Assembly (NCBI GenBank): GCA_018052735.1
Contig: JAGPMT010000005.1
Span: forward strand, 1-64,000
DNA from: Phycisphaerae bacterium
GTDB taxonomy: Bacteria > Planctomycetota > Phycisphaerae > Sedimentisphaerales > Anaerohalosphaeraceae
Direction of reading: 5' to 3'
Length of the DNA stretch: 64,000 nucleotides
Each line of letters begins with the position of its first letter. Positions within the stretch are counted from its first letter, which is position 1. The position numbers and the translations under genes are program-made. A model generated the notes under the pieces. It was given only the letters and a program-made list of their open reading frames with translations. It made no database searches and had not been told where the DNA came from. Shown piece by piece: positions 18,183 to 26,865 of this stretch.

Positions 18183-18365
18183 TTATTCGACTACAATCGC
18201 CTCGACAGGGCATTCATCAGCAGCTTGCTGGACAAGTTCCTCCAGTTCTGCCGGGATTTCCTTAACGATAACCTCGGCATGTTCGCTGCCCATTTGGAAA
18301 ACCTCGGGGCAGGTATCTACACAAAGACCGCAGGCAGTACAATTGTCTTCGATGTGCACAATCAT
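18183..18365 (-). CDS. Single-cluster [4Fe-4S] ferredoxin
   Basis: 60 residues, acidic. Cluster ligands are in CTACGLC (C10, C13, C16) and the distal CPVEAI (C52), with C20 (CP) left as the spare Cys often seen in this family. It is a low-potential electron carrier, a plausible partner of the Kor and Nfn enzymes encoded further along. AGGAG is well spaced before the ATG. It is monocistronic and divergent from the SRP RNA and dnaX. Confidence 0.92.
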   Translation of the reverse strand: MIVHIEDNCTACGLCVDTCPEVFQMGSEHAEVIVKEIPAELEELVQQAADECPVEAIVVE

Positions 18366-18504
18366 ATTTTTCTCCTACGATTAAACTACGGTACTCTCTT
18401 GTCCAGAAAGCCGGACTCTTGATGGTCCATTCTTAGTATATCTGATGATCAATGTCTGCGAAATATTTTTTATGATTTTTCAGTGGAAATTTTGTTTTTT
18501 TTTG

Positions 18505-18528
18505 GTACATTACTTCTTCAAAATGTAC
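18505..18528. repeat. Inverted repeat upstream of the SRP RNA
   Basis: GTACATT (18505-18511) and AATGTAC (18522-18528) form perfect 7-base arms around 10 bases. A T-run lies before it, but it has no T tract on the correct side to be a terminator for either neighbour. Could be an operator in the divergent ferredoxin/SRP RNA region, or chance. Confidence 0.3.
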
Positions 18529-18556
18529 TGGGAAAGACATCGTTATTCATTGTGAC

Positions 18557-18652
18557 GGTCGGGTCCCATGCAAGCATCGGGCGTGAACCTGGTCAGGCGG
18601 GGAACCGAGCAGCCATAAGCGATTCTGATGTTGTGCTGTGGTAAACCCGACC
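18557..18652 (+). ncRNA. ffs: Signal recognition particle RNA, small bacterial (4.5S) type
   Basis: The ends GGTCGGGT (18557-18564) and ACCCGACC (18645-18652) pair perfectly. The apical part carries the diagnostic SRP domain IV: GGTCAGG, stem CGG, GGAA tetraloop, CCG, then AGCAGCC (about 18591-18613). About 96 nt with no Alu domain. A T tract follows at 18656-18660. It partners Ffh to deliver membrane proteins. The position just before dnaX-recR matches the SRP RNA-dnaX-recR order in Bacillus and relatives. Confidence 0.93.
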
Positions 18653-18763
18653 ACCTTTTTGGGCGTGTGAATTCCTGTTTTCGATTGCATTTTACCGTTC
18701 TCAGATGTATTGTATAAAAAGCCGTTTTTTTAATTGTTGAGACTGCATATTTGGATATTTTAG

Positions 18764-20470
18764 ATGGCTTATACGGTAATAGCACGACGCTATAGATCAC
18801 AGACATTTGACGATGTAGTCGGGCAGGATGGAGTTGGAAAGACGCTCAAAAATGCCATCCAGACGGGGCGTGTGGCTCATGCTTATCTTTTTTGCGGCAC
18901 ACGCGGCGTTGGCAAAACCACGATGGCAAGAATTTTAGCGAAATCACTTAATTGCCTCCAATCAGACAGCCCCACGGTTACTCCATGTCTCAAATGCGAC
19001 AGTTGTGTGTCAATCAATGCGGGGGAAGACATTGATGTGGTGGAAATTGACGGTGCCAGCAACCGCGGTATTGACAACATCCGTGAGCTTCGTCAGAATG
19101 CGTTATACCGGCCGGCGCGTTCGCGGTATAAGATTTATATCATTGATGAAGTGCATATGCTGACAACGGAGGCATTCAATGCACTTCTGAAGATATTGGA
19201 AGAGCCGCCGGCTCATGTGAAGTTCATCTTTGCTACAACGGAACCCAATAAAGTACTGCCTACAATCCAGTCACGCTGCCAGCGGTTCGATTTTCAAAGC
19301 CTCAGCCCTGAGGTTATTGGCCGGCAGCTTGAAAAAATCCTGAAGAATGAAAATATTGAATACGAAAAAGACCTCGTTATATATTTGTCACGACTGGCCA
19401 ACGGTTCGATGCGGGATTCACTAAGCCTGCTGGATCAGCTTATCAGCTCAGGAACGCAGCCCTTATCAACTCAGCAGCTTGCCGAATTGATAGGCATTCC
19501 CGACAGGCAGAAGGTGTTGAACCTTTTGAATGCCATAGCCTGCCATGATGGAGCGGCCACTCTCCAGTCTCTTGACCAGCTTATAAGCAGCGGGCAAAGT
19601 ACAAGGCAGATATGCAGGACACTGATTGATTTTATGCGTGATTTGATGGTCTTCCTCTGTGCCGGCCCGGACAACAAAATTTTGATGCTGACCCAGCAAG
19701 AAAAACAACAGCTTAGTCAAATCGCGCAGGAATTTGATATTGCGTCACTGATATACAACATAACCACTCTTGAAAAACTTGAATGGACAATTCACAACAG
19801 CGAATCCGGTCGGGCACTGCTGGAAGCCTCCTTGCTGCGGCTGGCACTCAGCGAACATTTCATTGGACTTGACCAGTTGCGTTCGGCGATGGGAAAAGAT
19901 TTGCCTGGCGGCGGCTCCTCAGGTTCTGTAAAAAAAAAATCTCTGACCGATAATTCCCCGGCAGGAACAAGTCCCTCTCTGTTTGAAAATTCTACGCCGC
20001 CGTCAGTTGCACCAAATCCTGAATCGCCAACATCGTTCTGGTCAGCCCTTATCAAACAATGCGGCGATGCAGATGCCAGTCTGCCAGCTTATTTGCAGCA
20101 GGCCCGCGCCATATCTTTTGAAAATTCAACGCTTTGTATTCAATTTCCACGCACGGGGCAGGGGCAAATAGCCAAAAATAGATGTGAAAGCAAATTGGAC
20201 ATTCTGGGTAAGTTTGCTTCTCAGCAGGCACAAACACCTGTCCGATTGCGTATAGAATTTGAGCCGGACAGTTCAAGCCAGCAGATAGAAAAAACCATGG
20301 CCCAAGCAGATTCTGCCCCCATAGTTAACCGCATGAAACGTCAGGAAATTTTAAACGATCCGGCGGTTCAGATGGTGCTTCAGGGGCTAAATGCCACACC
20401 AGTTGAAATACAAAAAGTAGATATTGCAGAGACAGATATTGAAAACCAGCTTTTGGAAGGTGCAGAGTAG
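18764..20470 (+). CDS. dnaX: DNA polymerase III subunits tau and gamma
   Basis: The clamp-loader ATPase, 568 residues. AAA+ motifs: Walker A GTRGVGKTT near 45-53, four zinc cysteines (LNCLQSDSPTVTPCLKCDSC, about 64-83), Walker B IIDEVH, and the SRC sensor (QSRCQRF). Domain III ends near residue 370. It is followed by a Gly/Ser linker that contains three AAA lysine codons at residues 390-392 made of ten consecutive A, and then a tau-specific C-terminal domain. The A10 tract is a candidate slippage site that would yield a gamma-like short form. recR follows three bases after the stop; the usual ybaB between them is missing. Confidence 0.95.
   Translation: MAYTVIARRYRSQTFDDVVGQDGVGKTLKNAIQTGRVAHAYLFCGTRGVGKTTMARILAKSLNCLQSDSPTVTPCLKCDSCVSINAGEDIDVVEIDGASNRGIDNIRELRQNALYRPARSRYKIYIIDEVHMLTTEAFNALLKILEEPPAHVKFIFATTEPNKVLPTIQSRCQRFDFQSLSPEVIGRQLEKILKNENIEYEKDLVIYLSRLANGSMRDSLSLLDQLISSGTQPLSTQQLAELIGIPDRQKVLNLLNAIACHDGAATLQSLDQLISSGQSTRQICRTLIDFMRDLMVFLCAGPDNKILMLTQQEKQQLSQIAQEFDIASLIYNITTLEKLEWTIHNSESGRALLEASLLRLALSEHFIGLDQLRSAMGKDLPGGGSSGSVKKKSLTDNSPAGTSPSLFENSTPPSVAPNPESPTSFWSALIKQCGDADASLPAYLQQARAISFENSTLCIQFPRTGQGQIAKNRCESKLDILGKFASQQAQTPVRLRIEFEPDSSSQQIEKTMAQADSAPIVNRMKRQEILNDPAVQMVLQGLNATPVEIQKVDIAETDIENQLLEGAE
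19928..19955 (+). other. A10 slippage candidate within dnaX
   Basis: Ten A at 19930-19939 encode V389 (last base) and K390-392. With one extra A the frame reads about four codons and stops at TAA. With one A lost it stops at TGA two codons after the run. Either way the product ends near residue 394-396, right after the AAA+ and collar domains. Thermus dnaX makes gamma by transcriptional slippage on a similar A9 run. Confidence 0.6.
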
Positions 20471-20473
20471 CTG

Positions 20474-21076
20474 ATGAATCCAGCTTATACCAAGACACTC
20501 AATGAACTCGTTGAACAGTTTGCCAAACTGCCGGGTATTGGTCCAAAAACCGCTGAACGGCTGGCTTTTCATATCCTCAAATCAAGTACGGATGAGGCAA
20601 TGGCATTGTCGCAGGCCATTTCAAATGTTAAAAGCAGGATTCAACAATGTCAAATTTGCTATAATCTTGCCGAAAGTGAGATTTGTGGTATTTGTTCAGA
20701 TTCCCGACGAGATAAATCCGTCATTTGCGTGGTGGAACAGCCCAAAGATGTAATCAGCTTGGAAAAAACAGGCCTCTGTAAATGGGTTTACCATGTCCTA
20801 AATGGTCATATAGCTCCTCTTGAAGGTATTGAACCAGAGGATTTAACCATTGAGGCACTGCTCAATCGAGTCCGCCAAGGTTCTGTTAAAGAAGTGGTTA
20901 TGGCAACTAATCCGAACCTTGAAGGCGATGGCACATCTCTCTATATTCACTCTCTGTTGCGGCCGTTTGGAATTAAAATAACAAAGCTGGCAAGGGGGCT
21001 TCCGGCCGGTTCCACGATAGAATTTTCCAGCGGTTCAATTCTTACAGATGCTATCTTAAACCGAAGCGAATTCTGA
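20474..21076 (+). CDS. recR: Recombination mediator RecR
   Basis: 200 residues, normal length. N-terminal helix-hairpin-helix (LPGIGPKTAERLAFHIL), a zinc finger with CxxC pairs (CQICYNLAESEICGIC, near 56-71), a Toprim domain (VICVVEQPKDV then ATNPNLEGDGTSLYI) and the C-terminal Walker-like LARGLPAGSTIEF. It acts with RecO in loading RecA at gaps. Three bases separate it from dnaX, so translation is coupled. Confidence 0.96.
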   Translation: MNPAYTKTLNELVEQFAKLPGIGPKTAERLAFHILKSSTDEAMALSQAISNVKSRIQQCQICYNLAESEICGICSDSRRDKSVICVVEQPKDVISLEKTGLCKWVYHVLNGHIAPLEGIEPEDLTIEALLNRVRQGSVKEVVMATNPNLEGDGTSLYIHSLLRPFGIKITKLARGLPAGSTIEFSSGSILTDAILNRSEF

Positions 21077-21188
21077 AATTTTTCATGCATGGCATAGATT
21101 TTTCGCCTTATTTTTGTATAATTTGGAGAAGACGAAAACTGTGTGACTACACCCATATACTTTTTTATCTCAAACTAACGCGGAGACG

Positions 21189-22673
21189 ATGATGAAACTT
21201 TCTATGACAGGCCAGATGCGAATGGAGCAGAAGATGAAACTGGCTCCGCGGATGATTCAATCGATGGAGGTTTTGCAGCTTCCGATGCTGGCGCTGCAGG
21301 AAAAAATCGAGGCCGAACTGAATAGCAATCCTGTTTTAGAAATAGCCGAAAACCGTGAAGAGTCGGCCGAAGCTTCATCTGATGAGTTTTCTGAAGTATC
21401 ACAGGAAAGAGAATTAGTAGTACGAGAAGATTCGGATTATATTGATGACTTCCAGCGTCTGGAAAACATCAAAGACGTTTATGGCGATTATATCGGCAAC
21501 GATGAATCGTTTTCATATCGGGTTTCCCGCCTATCGGCTTCCAGCGGAGAAGAGGACAAGAAGATGGAAGCCCTCCAGAATACAGCAGCTCAACAATTGT
21601 CGCTCCATGATTACTTGAAGGAACAGTGGAGGATGGTTGAAGCCGACACGGAGATAAAAGCTGCTGGGGATATGATTATCGATTATATAGATGAAAAAGG
21701 GTATTTATCCGTCCATCTGGAGCAGCTTCACAATAAGGACAAACATGGATTTGGAATGGAGCATTTGCAGAAGGCCTTGGAGTTGATTCAAAAACTTGAG
21801 CCTGCCGGTGTCGGTGCCCGCGATTTGCGGGAATGCCTGCTGATACAAATGCGTCAGTTTCCTGATGATATGTCGTTAGAAATGCGCGTGGTGCAGGAAT
21901 GCTGGGAAGAATTGCTGGAAAATCATCTTCCATTAATTGCAAAAAAATTAAACTGTTCTTTGGAACAGGTAAACCGGGCTATTGAGCGGATGAGCAAGCT
22001 CGATACCTCTCCGGGTCTTCTTGTGGGGCGGAACGAAAACCATCCCATATCCGCCGATATAATTGTAGAACCGGATGAGCACGATGGATATACAGTTCGC
22101 TTGGTCGAAACAAAGCTGCCAAATCTGCGCGTTAGCGAATTTTATCAGAAAATGGCACACGATCGCCGCATTGATGAACAAACACGGCAATTTCTCCAAA
22201 AGAATATACGATCGGCCCAGTGGTTTATGGATGCCATTCGCCAGCGCAAACACACTCTTCTGCGGGTGGCAAATGCCATTGTTAAGCACCAGAAAGATTT
22301 CTTTGATAAAGGCAAGCTCTACCTCAGGCCTTTGCCGATGGCTGCAATTGCACAAGAAGTAGGCGTGCACATCGCCACGGTTTCCCGTGCAGTTTCGGGT
22401 AAATATATGCAGTGTCCTCAAGGAATCCTGCCGCTTCGCAGTTTCTTTAGCGGAGGAATGGAAGATGCCTGCGGCCAAGAGCACAGCTGGGATGCGGTCA
22501 AGGCCAAACTGCAGGAAATTGTGGACAAAGAAGACAAATCCAATCCGCTGAGTGATGATGAAATCCGTGAAAAGCTTATGGCCGAAGGAATGGGCAATAT
22601 CGCCCGACGAACAGTTGCCAAATACCGCAAACTGTTAAATATTCCAACGGCTCGCCTGCGAAAAAAATACTGA
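21189..22673 (+). CDS. rpoN: RNA polymerase sigma-54 factor
   Basis: 494 residues, typical. N-terminal glutamine-rich activator-interacting region (KLAPRMIQSMEVLQLP), a short acidic region II, the core-binding region, an HTH (MAAIAQEVGVHIATVSRAVSGKY), and the C-terminal RpoN box ARRTVAKYRK (about 474-483) that reads the -24 element. ATG at 21189 or 21192 can serve; GGAG precedes both. No enhancer-binding protein is encoded in the window. A TATAAT lies about 70 bases upstream without a clear -35. Confidence 0.96.
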   Translation: MMKLSMTGQMRMEQKMKLAPRMIQSMEVLQLPMLALQEKIEAELNSNPVLEIAENREESAEASSDEFSEVSQERELVVREDSDYIDDFQRLENIKDVYGDYIGNDESFSYRVSRLSASSGEEDKKMEALQNTAAQQLSLHDYLKEQWRMVEADTEIKAAGDMIIDYIDEKGYLSVHLEQLHNKDKHGFGMEHLQKALELIQKLEPAGVGARDLRECLLIQMRQFPDDMSLEMRVVQECWEELLENHLPLIAKKLNCSLEQVNRAIERMSKLDTSPGLLVGRNENHPISADIIVEPDEHDGYTVRLVETKLPNLRVSEFYQKMAHDRRIDEQTRQFLQKNIRSAQWFMDAIRQRKHTLLRVANAIVKHQKDFFDKGKLYLRPLPMAAIAQEVGVHIATVSRAVSGKYMQCPQGILPLRSFFSGGMEDACGQEHSWDAVKAKLQEIVDKEDKSNPLSDDEIREKLMAEGMGNIARRTVAKYRKLLNIPTARLRKKY

Positions 22674-22779
22674 CATTTTGATCTTTTCACTCGTATCAGA
22701 TTTTACCGATCAGGAAAGAGCGTAAATTTTCTTGAGTTGATGTTTTTTGCTGCCTTAGTGCAACTGCCTGTCAGGCTCA

Positions 22780-23379
22780 TTAACTTACTTTTTTAGTACA
22801 GCAGTAGATAACGGCAGGGGGGACATTGACCCAAATGACACGAGAAACCTGCACAGGTCCAAAAATGCGATGAAGCTGCTGGCGAAATCTTTTTGCTCCC
22901 GGCAGCGTCAGGGCATGTACATATCCGAATGCTGCGAATTTTCCCCCCGGTTTTAAGACCGCCTCAGCTTCCATCAAGATCTCATCTTGAAGCTGCGGTT
23001 CAAAACTGGCCCATGGTAATCCTGAAATGATGCAGTCAGCAGCTTCAAATCGATGAGCTTTCATAATGCGTTGGATTTTCTGAGCGGAACCTGCCGCGAT
23101 AACAGCTTTGTCAAACTTCTTGCGAAGCAGCAGCGCAAGGTTAGGATCTGCTTCAACTGCCAGCAATCGGGCATTCGGGGGCATTTCTGCAAGGATCTCT
23201 TTGGTAAATGCTCCTGTCCCCGGTCCAAACTCTACAATTGTCTGCGATTGAGCTACATTTGCTAAGCGCACAATCTCTTTGGCAAGAAGCGGGCTGCTTG
23301 GGGCTATGGCTCCGATTTGACGCGGGAATCGAAAAAACTTTCCCACAAAAACAAGTTGTCTTTGAATTGTATAAATCAT
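22780..23379 (-). CDS. SAM-dependent methyltransferase, phospholipid N-methyltransferase-like
   Basis: 199 residues with a class I SAM fold: motif I VEFGPGTGAFT near 48-58 and an acidic residue ending beta-2 (LLAVEADP), then the SGLPWASF segment in the motif IV position. The N-terminus with IGAIAPSSPLLAKEI resembles the short PmtA/KsgA-like phospholipid methyltransferases. It acts on phosphatidylethanolamine in known relatives, but substrate assignment here is inference. It is convergent with rpoN and divergent from the thi operon. Confidence 0.7.
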   Translation of the reverse strand: MIYTIQRQLVFVGKFFRFPRQIGAIAPSSPLLAKEIVRLANVAQSQTIVEFGPGTGAFTKEILAEMPPNARLLAVEADPNLALLLRKKFDKAVIAAGSAQKIQRIMKAHRFEAADCIISGLPWASFEPQLQDEILMEAEAVLKPGGKFAAFGYVHALTLPGAKRFRQQLHRIFGPVQVSRVIWVNVPPAVIYCCTKKVS

Positions 23380-23462
23380 TTCAGGACAAAATTATACCCA
23401 AAATAAAGCATTTATTTTAAACGCTTATTATATTGAATTCCAGTCCAAAATTAACAAAGTTC

Positions 23463-23491
23463 TTGCATTTTATTAAACTCTTTTATAGGAT
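23463..23491 (+). promoter_or_regulatory. Candidate promoter of the thi operon
   Basis: TTGCAT (23463-23468), 17-base spacer, TAGGAT (23486-23491). A TATAGT at 23498-23503 is an alternative -10. Either would place the start at or just before the riboswitch. Confidence 0.4.
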
Positions 23492-23509
23492 TCTCCGTAT
23501 AGTTAGCAA

Positions 23510-23614
23510 GTGTCAGGGGAGCAATGGGCTTAAAAGTCCCAGAGCTGAGAGTACGCGATTGTAAAGCAGACCCTTAGAACCTGATCCGGTTAATGCCGGC
23601 GAAGGGAGCCACAC
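23510..23614 (+). promoter_or_regulatory. TPP riboswitch (THI element)
   Basis: All conserved parts of the THI element are present: AGGGGAGC at 23515-23522, CAGAGCTGAGAGTAC (about 23550-23564), AGACCCTTAGAACCTGATC (about 23568-23586), and the CCGGTTAATGCCGGCGAAGGGA block to about 23608. P1 is closed by GTGT (23510-23513) with ACAC (23611-23614). It binds thiamine diphosphate and would shut down the thiFSGH operon. Confidence 0.97.
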
Positions 23615-23630
23615 GAAAGAAAGCATGTGC

Positions 23631-23664
23631 GCCCCTGCTTTGGATCCGGCAGGGGCTTTTTTTT
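23631..23664 (+). terminator. Riboswitch-controlled intrinsic terminator
   Basis: Arms GCCCCTGC (23631-23638) and GCAGGGGC (23649-23656) form a perfect 8-bp stem with eight T after it. CCCCTG of the left arm is also complementary to CAGGGG (23514-23519) in the riboswitch P2 strand, giving a possible antiterminator when TPP is absent. Confidence 0.9.
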
Positions 23665-23725
23665 GGTACAAAAAAGGGCTGCCCTTAAGACATAGTGCTG
23701 TGTATAATTAAAAAAGAGGCCAAGA

Positions 23726-24331
23726 ATGGCATTGCCTATATCATTCGAGTTAAAAAATGCTGTTGTAGGTATCGCAGGTCTGGGCGGGCTTGGGTCTAAT
23801 GTCGCTGCGGCATTGGTTCGGCTGGGGGTCGGCAAACTTATTCTGGCAGATTTTGATGTTGTAGAAGAAAGCAATTTAAACCGGCAAAACTATTTTGCAG
23901 ACCAGATTGGAATGCATAAAGTAGATGCTACGTTAACAAATCTTCGCAGAATTAATTCCCAGATTCAATTGCAGGGGCACAAGATTCGCTTAACAGCTGA
24001 GACGATTCCAGAAGTATTTAAAGACTGTCAGGCTATTGCAGAATGTTTCGATCGTGCAGATCAAAAACAAATGATTGTTGAAACTGTTTTGTCTAAAATA
24101 GCCGGTGTTGTTATCGTAACTGTCAGCGGTCTGGCTGGTTATGGTCGGAGCAATGACATTATAACACAGCGCATTTCAGAACGCCTGATACTAGTAGGAG
24201 ATACTGTGTCTGGAACGGGACCCGGAGTTCCTCTTACCGCACCGCGGGTGGGAATTGCGGCTTGCCATCAGGCCAATGCTATTGCAGAAATTCTTCTCAA
24301 TGAAAAGTGCCAAAGAAAGAAAACCGGATGA
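23726..24331 (+). CDS. thiF: Sulfur carrier ThiS adenylyltransferase, short type
   Basis: Adenylates the ThiS C-terminus with ATP in thiazole synthesis. 201 residues, matching the short ThiF family 2 of anaerobes rather than the ~250-residue E. coli type. Nucleotide-binding GIAGLGGLGSNVA near 16-28, the DFDVVEESNLNRQ segment, and the following conserved Asp in CFDRADQK. It lacks the zinc CxxC pairs of longer ThiF/MoeB. The stop overlaps thiS (ATGA). First gene after the TPP riboswitch. Confidence 0.9.
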   Translation: MALPISFELKNAVVGIAGLGGLGSNVAAALVRLGVGKLILADFDVVEESNLNRQNYFADQIGMHKVDATLTNLRRINSQIQLQGHKIRLTAETIPEVFKDCQAIAECFDRADQKQMIVETVLSKIAGVVIVTVSGLAGYGRSNDIITQRISERLILVGDTVSGTGPGVPLTAPRVGIAACHQANAIAEILLNEKCQRKKTG

Positions 24332-24540
24332 GTGCGAAATTAAAAATTAACGGCCAAAACAAGATATTTGAAGGCGGTCTGCCCGAAACCTTAGGGAAAC
24401 TGCTTGACGATTTAGCAATCAATCAAGCCACCGTTGTTGCGGAAATTGACGGGTGCATTATTGAACGCAAAGATTTTGCTCGTACGCCGCTTAAGGAAGG
24501 CCAGACGATTGAATTGATTCGTTTTGTCGGGGGCGGATAG
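24328..24540 (+). CDS. thiS: Sulfur carrier protein ThiS
   Basis: 70 residues from the ATG that overlaps the thiF stop by 4 bases. Beta-grasp fold with the required C-terminal Gly-Gly (FVGGG at the end), the site of adenylation and thiocarboxylate formation. An in-frame ATG 21 bases upstream lies inside thiF and is unlikely to be used. Confidence 0.94.
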   Translation: MSAKLKINGQNKIFEGGLPETLGKLLDDLAINQATVVAEIDGCIIERKDFARTPLKEGQTIELIRFVGGG

Positions 24541-24559
24541 ATCGAAATGAACAGAGCGG

Positions 24560-25348
24560 ATGCAGACCATTATGAAGCCATTGATAATTGCAGATAGACA
24601 ATTCAGCTCCCGCCTGTTTATAGGCACGGGCAAATACGCCTCCAGCCGAATTATGGCTCAGGCGATTGAAGCCAGCGGTACAGAAATGGTGACGGTGGCG
24701 CTTCGCCGGGTGAATATCGATGATGAAAACGACAATATGCTGGCAGCAATAGACCGAAATCGCTGCCAGTTGCTTCCCAACACATCGGGCGCACGCGATG
24801 CAGCAGAAGCAGTGCGGCTGTCTTGCCTGGCCCGGGCTGCAAGCGGAATCTGCTGGATCAAACTGGAAGTGACCCCCGATCCCTATTATCTCCTGCCGGA
24901 TGGCGAAGAGACACTGAAAGCGGCAGAGGTTCTGGTAAAGGATGGCTTTGTGGTGCTGCCCTATATCAATGCAGATCCTGTTCTGGCTAAAAAACTTCAG
25001 GATGTCGGTTGTGCTGCGGTAATGCCCTTGGCAAGCCCTATCGGCTCTAATCAGGGTTTGAAAACAAAGGCATCCATTGAAATTATTATACGTCAGGCAT
25101 CTGTTCCCGTAATTGTGGATGCTGGTTTAGGTGCCCCATCCCATGCCGCCGAATCAATGGAAATGGGAGCGGATGCGGTTTTGGTAAATACAGCCATCGC
25201 AACATCCGCTGATCCTGTACAAATGGCAGCGGCATTTAAGATGGCTGTCGAAGCAGGGCGCATTGCATTTGAAACAGGCCTTCCCCCTCAATATGCCGCC
25301 GCCAATGCGTCCAGTCCCTTGACAGGTTTCTTGAGAGATGAGCTGTGA
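24560..25348 (+). CDS. thiG: Thiazole synthase ThiG
   Basis: Forms the thiazole phosphate ring from DXP, dehydroglycine and ThiS-thiocarboxylate. 262 residues, a TIM barrel. Typical segments: [18 protein letters not shown] (the Schiff-base Lys strand), and the phosphate-binding [22 protein letters not shown] split over two loops. ATG at 24560 or 24572 could start it. The stop overlaps the thiH GTG (GTGA). Confidence 0.95.
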   Translation: MQTIMKPLIIADRQFSSRLFIGTGKYASSRIMAQAIEASGTEMVTVALRRVNIDDENDNMLAAIDRNRCQLLPNTSGARDAAEAVRLSCLARAASGICWIKLEVTPDPYYLLPDGEETLKAAEVLVKDGFVVLPYINADPVLAKKLQDVGCAAVMPLASPIGSNQGLKTKASIEIIIRQASVPVIVDAGLGAPSHAAESMEMGADAVLVNTAIATSADPVQMAAAFKMAVEAGRIAFETGLPPQYAAANASSPLTGFLRDEL

Positions 25349-26496
25349 TCCGTCAGACGACAATCCAAACGATTCTTGCCGAAAAGCATCTGGATCAAAA
25401 TCCAGAATACTGGCTGGGGACGCTTGGAAATATCAAAACCGATCAGGTCAGGCAGGAATTGTCTAAACCTGCAGGTTTTTTTTCTTTCGACCGTCTGCTG
25501 GTTTTGCTTTCTCCTGCCGCTGAAGAGTATCTTGAACAGATGGCCCAGCAGGCCCAGCGTTTAACCGTCCAAAGATTTGGCAAAACCATTCAGCTGTATG
25601 CCCCGCTGTATCTATCGAACGTCTGCGTCAACAGCTGCAGGTACTGCGGCTACAATAGAACCAACGCAATTAAACGGACACGACTGACCATCGAGCAGGC
25701 GCTTGCAGATGCCGAGGTAATAGCGGGTGAGGGATTTCGCCATTTACTGTTGGTCAGCGGAGAGGATAGAGCGTTTATTACAACAGATTATCTTATCAAG
25801 TTGGCTGAACATCTCAAACGCTGGTTTTCTTCCTTGTCGATTGAGATTTACCCTATGGCTCAGAAAGACTATGAAGCTTTATTTCTTGCCGGCATTGATG
25901 GGGTAACATTATATCAAGAAACCTATGATCGTCGTGTTTATGCCCAATATCATCTGGCAGGTCCCAAAGCCGATTACGATTATCGTCTTCAGACACCAGA
26001 CCGGTTCGCATCTGCTCAGATGCGCCGTATCGGTCTGGGGGTGTTGTTGGGATTGGCCGATTGGCGGCTGGAAACACTGGCGCTGGCAGAACATGCGGCT
26101 TATTTGATGAACAAATACTGGCGGTCGCAGGTCTCTTTTTCGTTTCCTCGTATTCGTCCTGCCCGCTGTGTGCATGCTCAATGGCCCCATTTGGTCTCGG
26201 ATAAAAATCTTGTTCAGATGATGCTGGCCTTGCGGCTGTGTTTTGCGGATGCGGGAATGGTTTTATCTACCCGTGAAAGTGCAACTTTCCGCGATCATGT
26301 GATTGGTTTGTGTATTACCCAAATCAGTGCAGGTTCAAAAACAAATCCCGGCGGCTACAGCAGCGCCAAACAAGCAGCCGAACAGTTTGAAATCGCCGAT
26401 ACGCGAACCCCCGCTCAAGTGGCCCAGATGATTTGCGCACATGGGTATGAACCCGTTTGGAAAGATTGGGATGTGTCTTTCAGCAAATCCTGTTGA
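25345..26496 (+). CDS. thiH: 2-iminoacetate synthase (radical SAM) ThiH
   Basis: Cleaves tyrosine to dehydroglycine and p-cresol by radical SAM chemistry, the oxygen-independent route. 383 residues, GTG start overlapping the thiG stop. The radical-SAM cysteines are CVNSCRYC (about residues 94-101, CxxxCxxC). The C-terminal biotin/thiamine synthesis-associated domain has [11 protein letters not shown]. Choice of ThiH over ThiO fits anaerobic life. Confidence 0.96.
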   Translation: MIRQTTIQTILAEKHLDQNPEYWLGTLGNIKTDQVRQELSKPAGFFSFDRLLVLLSPAAEEYLEQMAQQAQRLTVQRFGKTIQLYAPLYLSNVCVNSCRYCGYNRTNAIKRTRLTIEQALADAEVIAGEGFRHLLLVSGEDRAFITTDYLIKLAEHLKRWFSSLSIEIYPMAQKDYEALFLAGIDGVTLYQETYDRRVYAQYHLAGPKADYDYRLQTPDRFASAQMRRIGLGVLLGLADWRLETLALAEHAAYLMNKYWRSQVSFSFPRIRPARCVHAQWPHLVSDKNLVQMMLALRLCFADAGMVLSTRESATFRDHVIGLCITQISAGSKTNPGGYSSAKQAAEQFEIADTRTPAQVAQMICAHGYEPVWKDWDVSFSKSC

Positions 26497-26556
26497 CGCA
26501 GCGAAGGGCAGTTCGTATGATAGTGCTCATCCGGTTGTAGTTTCATAAGGTAGAAA

Positions 26557-26784
26557 ATGGCTAAAATTCATTTTGATACACATCGGTGCAAAGGATGCGG
26601 ACTTTGTGTTTTATTCTGTCCACAGAAAAATCTGCGAATGTCTGAAGACCTCAATGATCAGGGACTGTCTTATCCGGAAGAGATTAATCCAGACTGCTGC
26701 ACAGGATGCGGTTTGTGCTTCCGGATGTGCCCTGATACGGCCATTGAGGTCGTCAATGACAAAACGGACAAACAAGATGTATAA
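26557..26784 (+). CDS. korD: 2-oxoacid:ferredoxin oxidoreductase, delta (ferredoxin) subunit
   Basis: 75 residues holding two [4Fe-4S] motifs, CKGCGLCVLFCP (about 11-22) and CTGCGLCFRMCP (about 48-59). It carries electrons from the catalytic subunits to free ferredoxin. First of four genes in order delta-alpha-beta-gamma. 81 bases separate it from the alpha gene. Confidence 0.9.
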   Translation: MAKIHFDTHRCKGCGLCVLFCPQKNLRMSEDLNDQGLSYPEEINPDCCTGCGLCFRMCPDTAIEVVNDKTDKQDV

Positions 26785-26865
26785 TGAATACGTCCTTCGC
26801 TAGACAAAGATATGTTTGCGGCTTATAAATGTCGGAGCTGCTGATTCAAGGAAGTATAAATAAGC

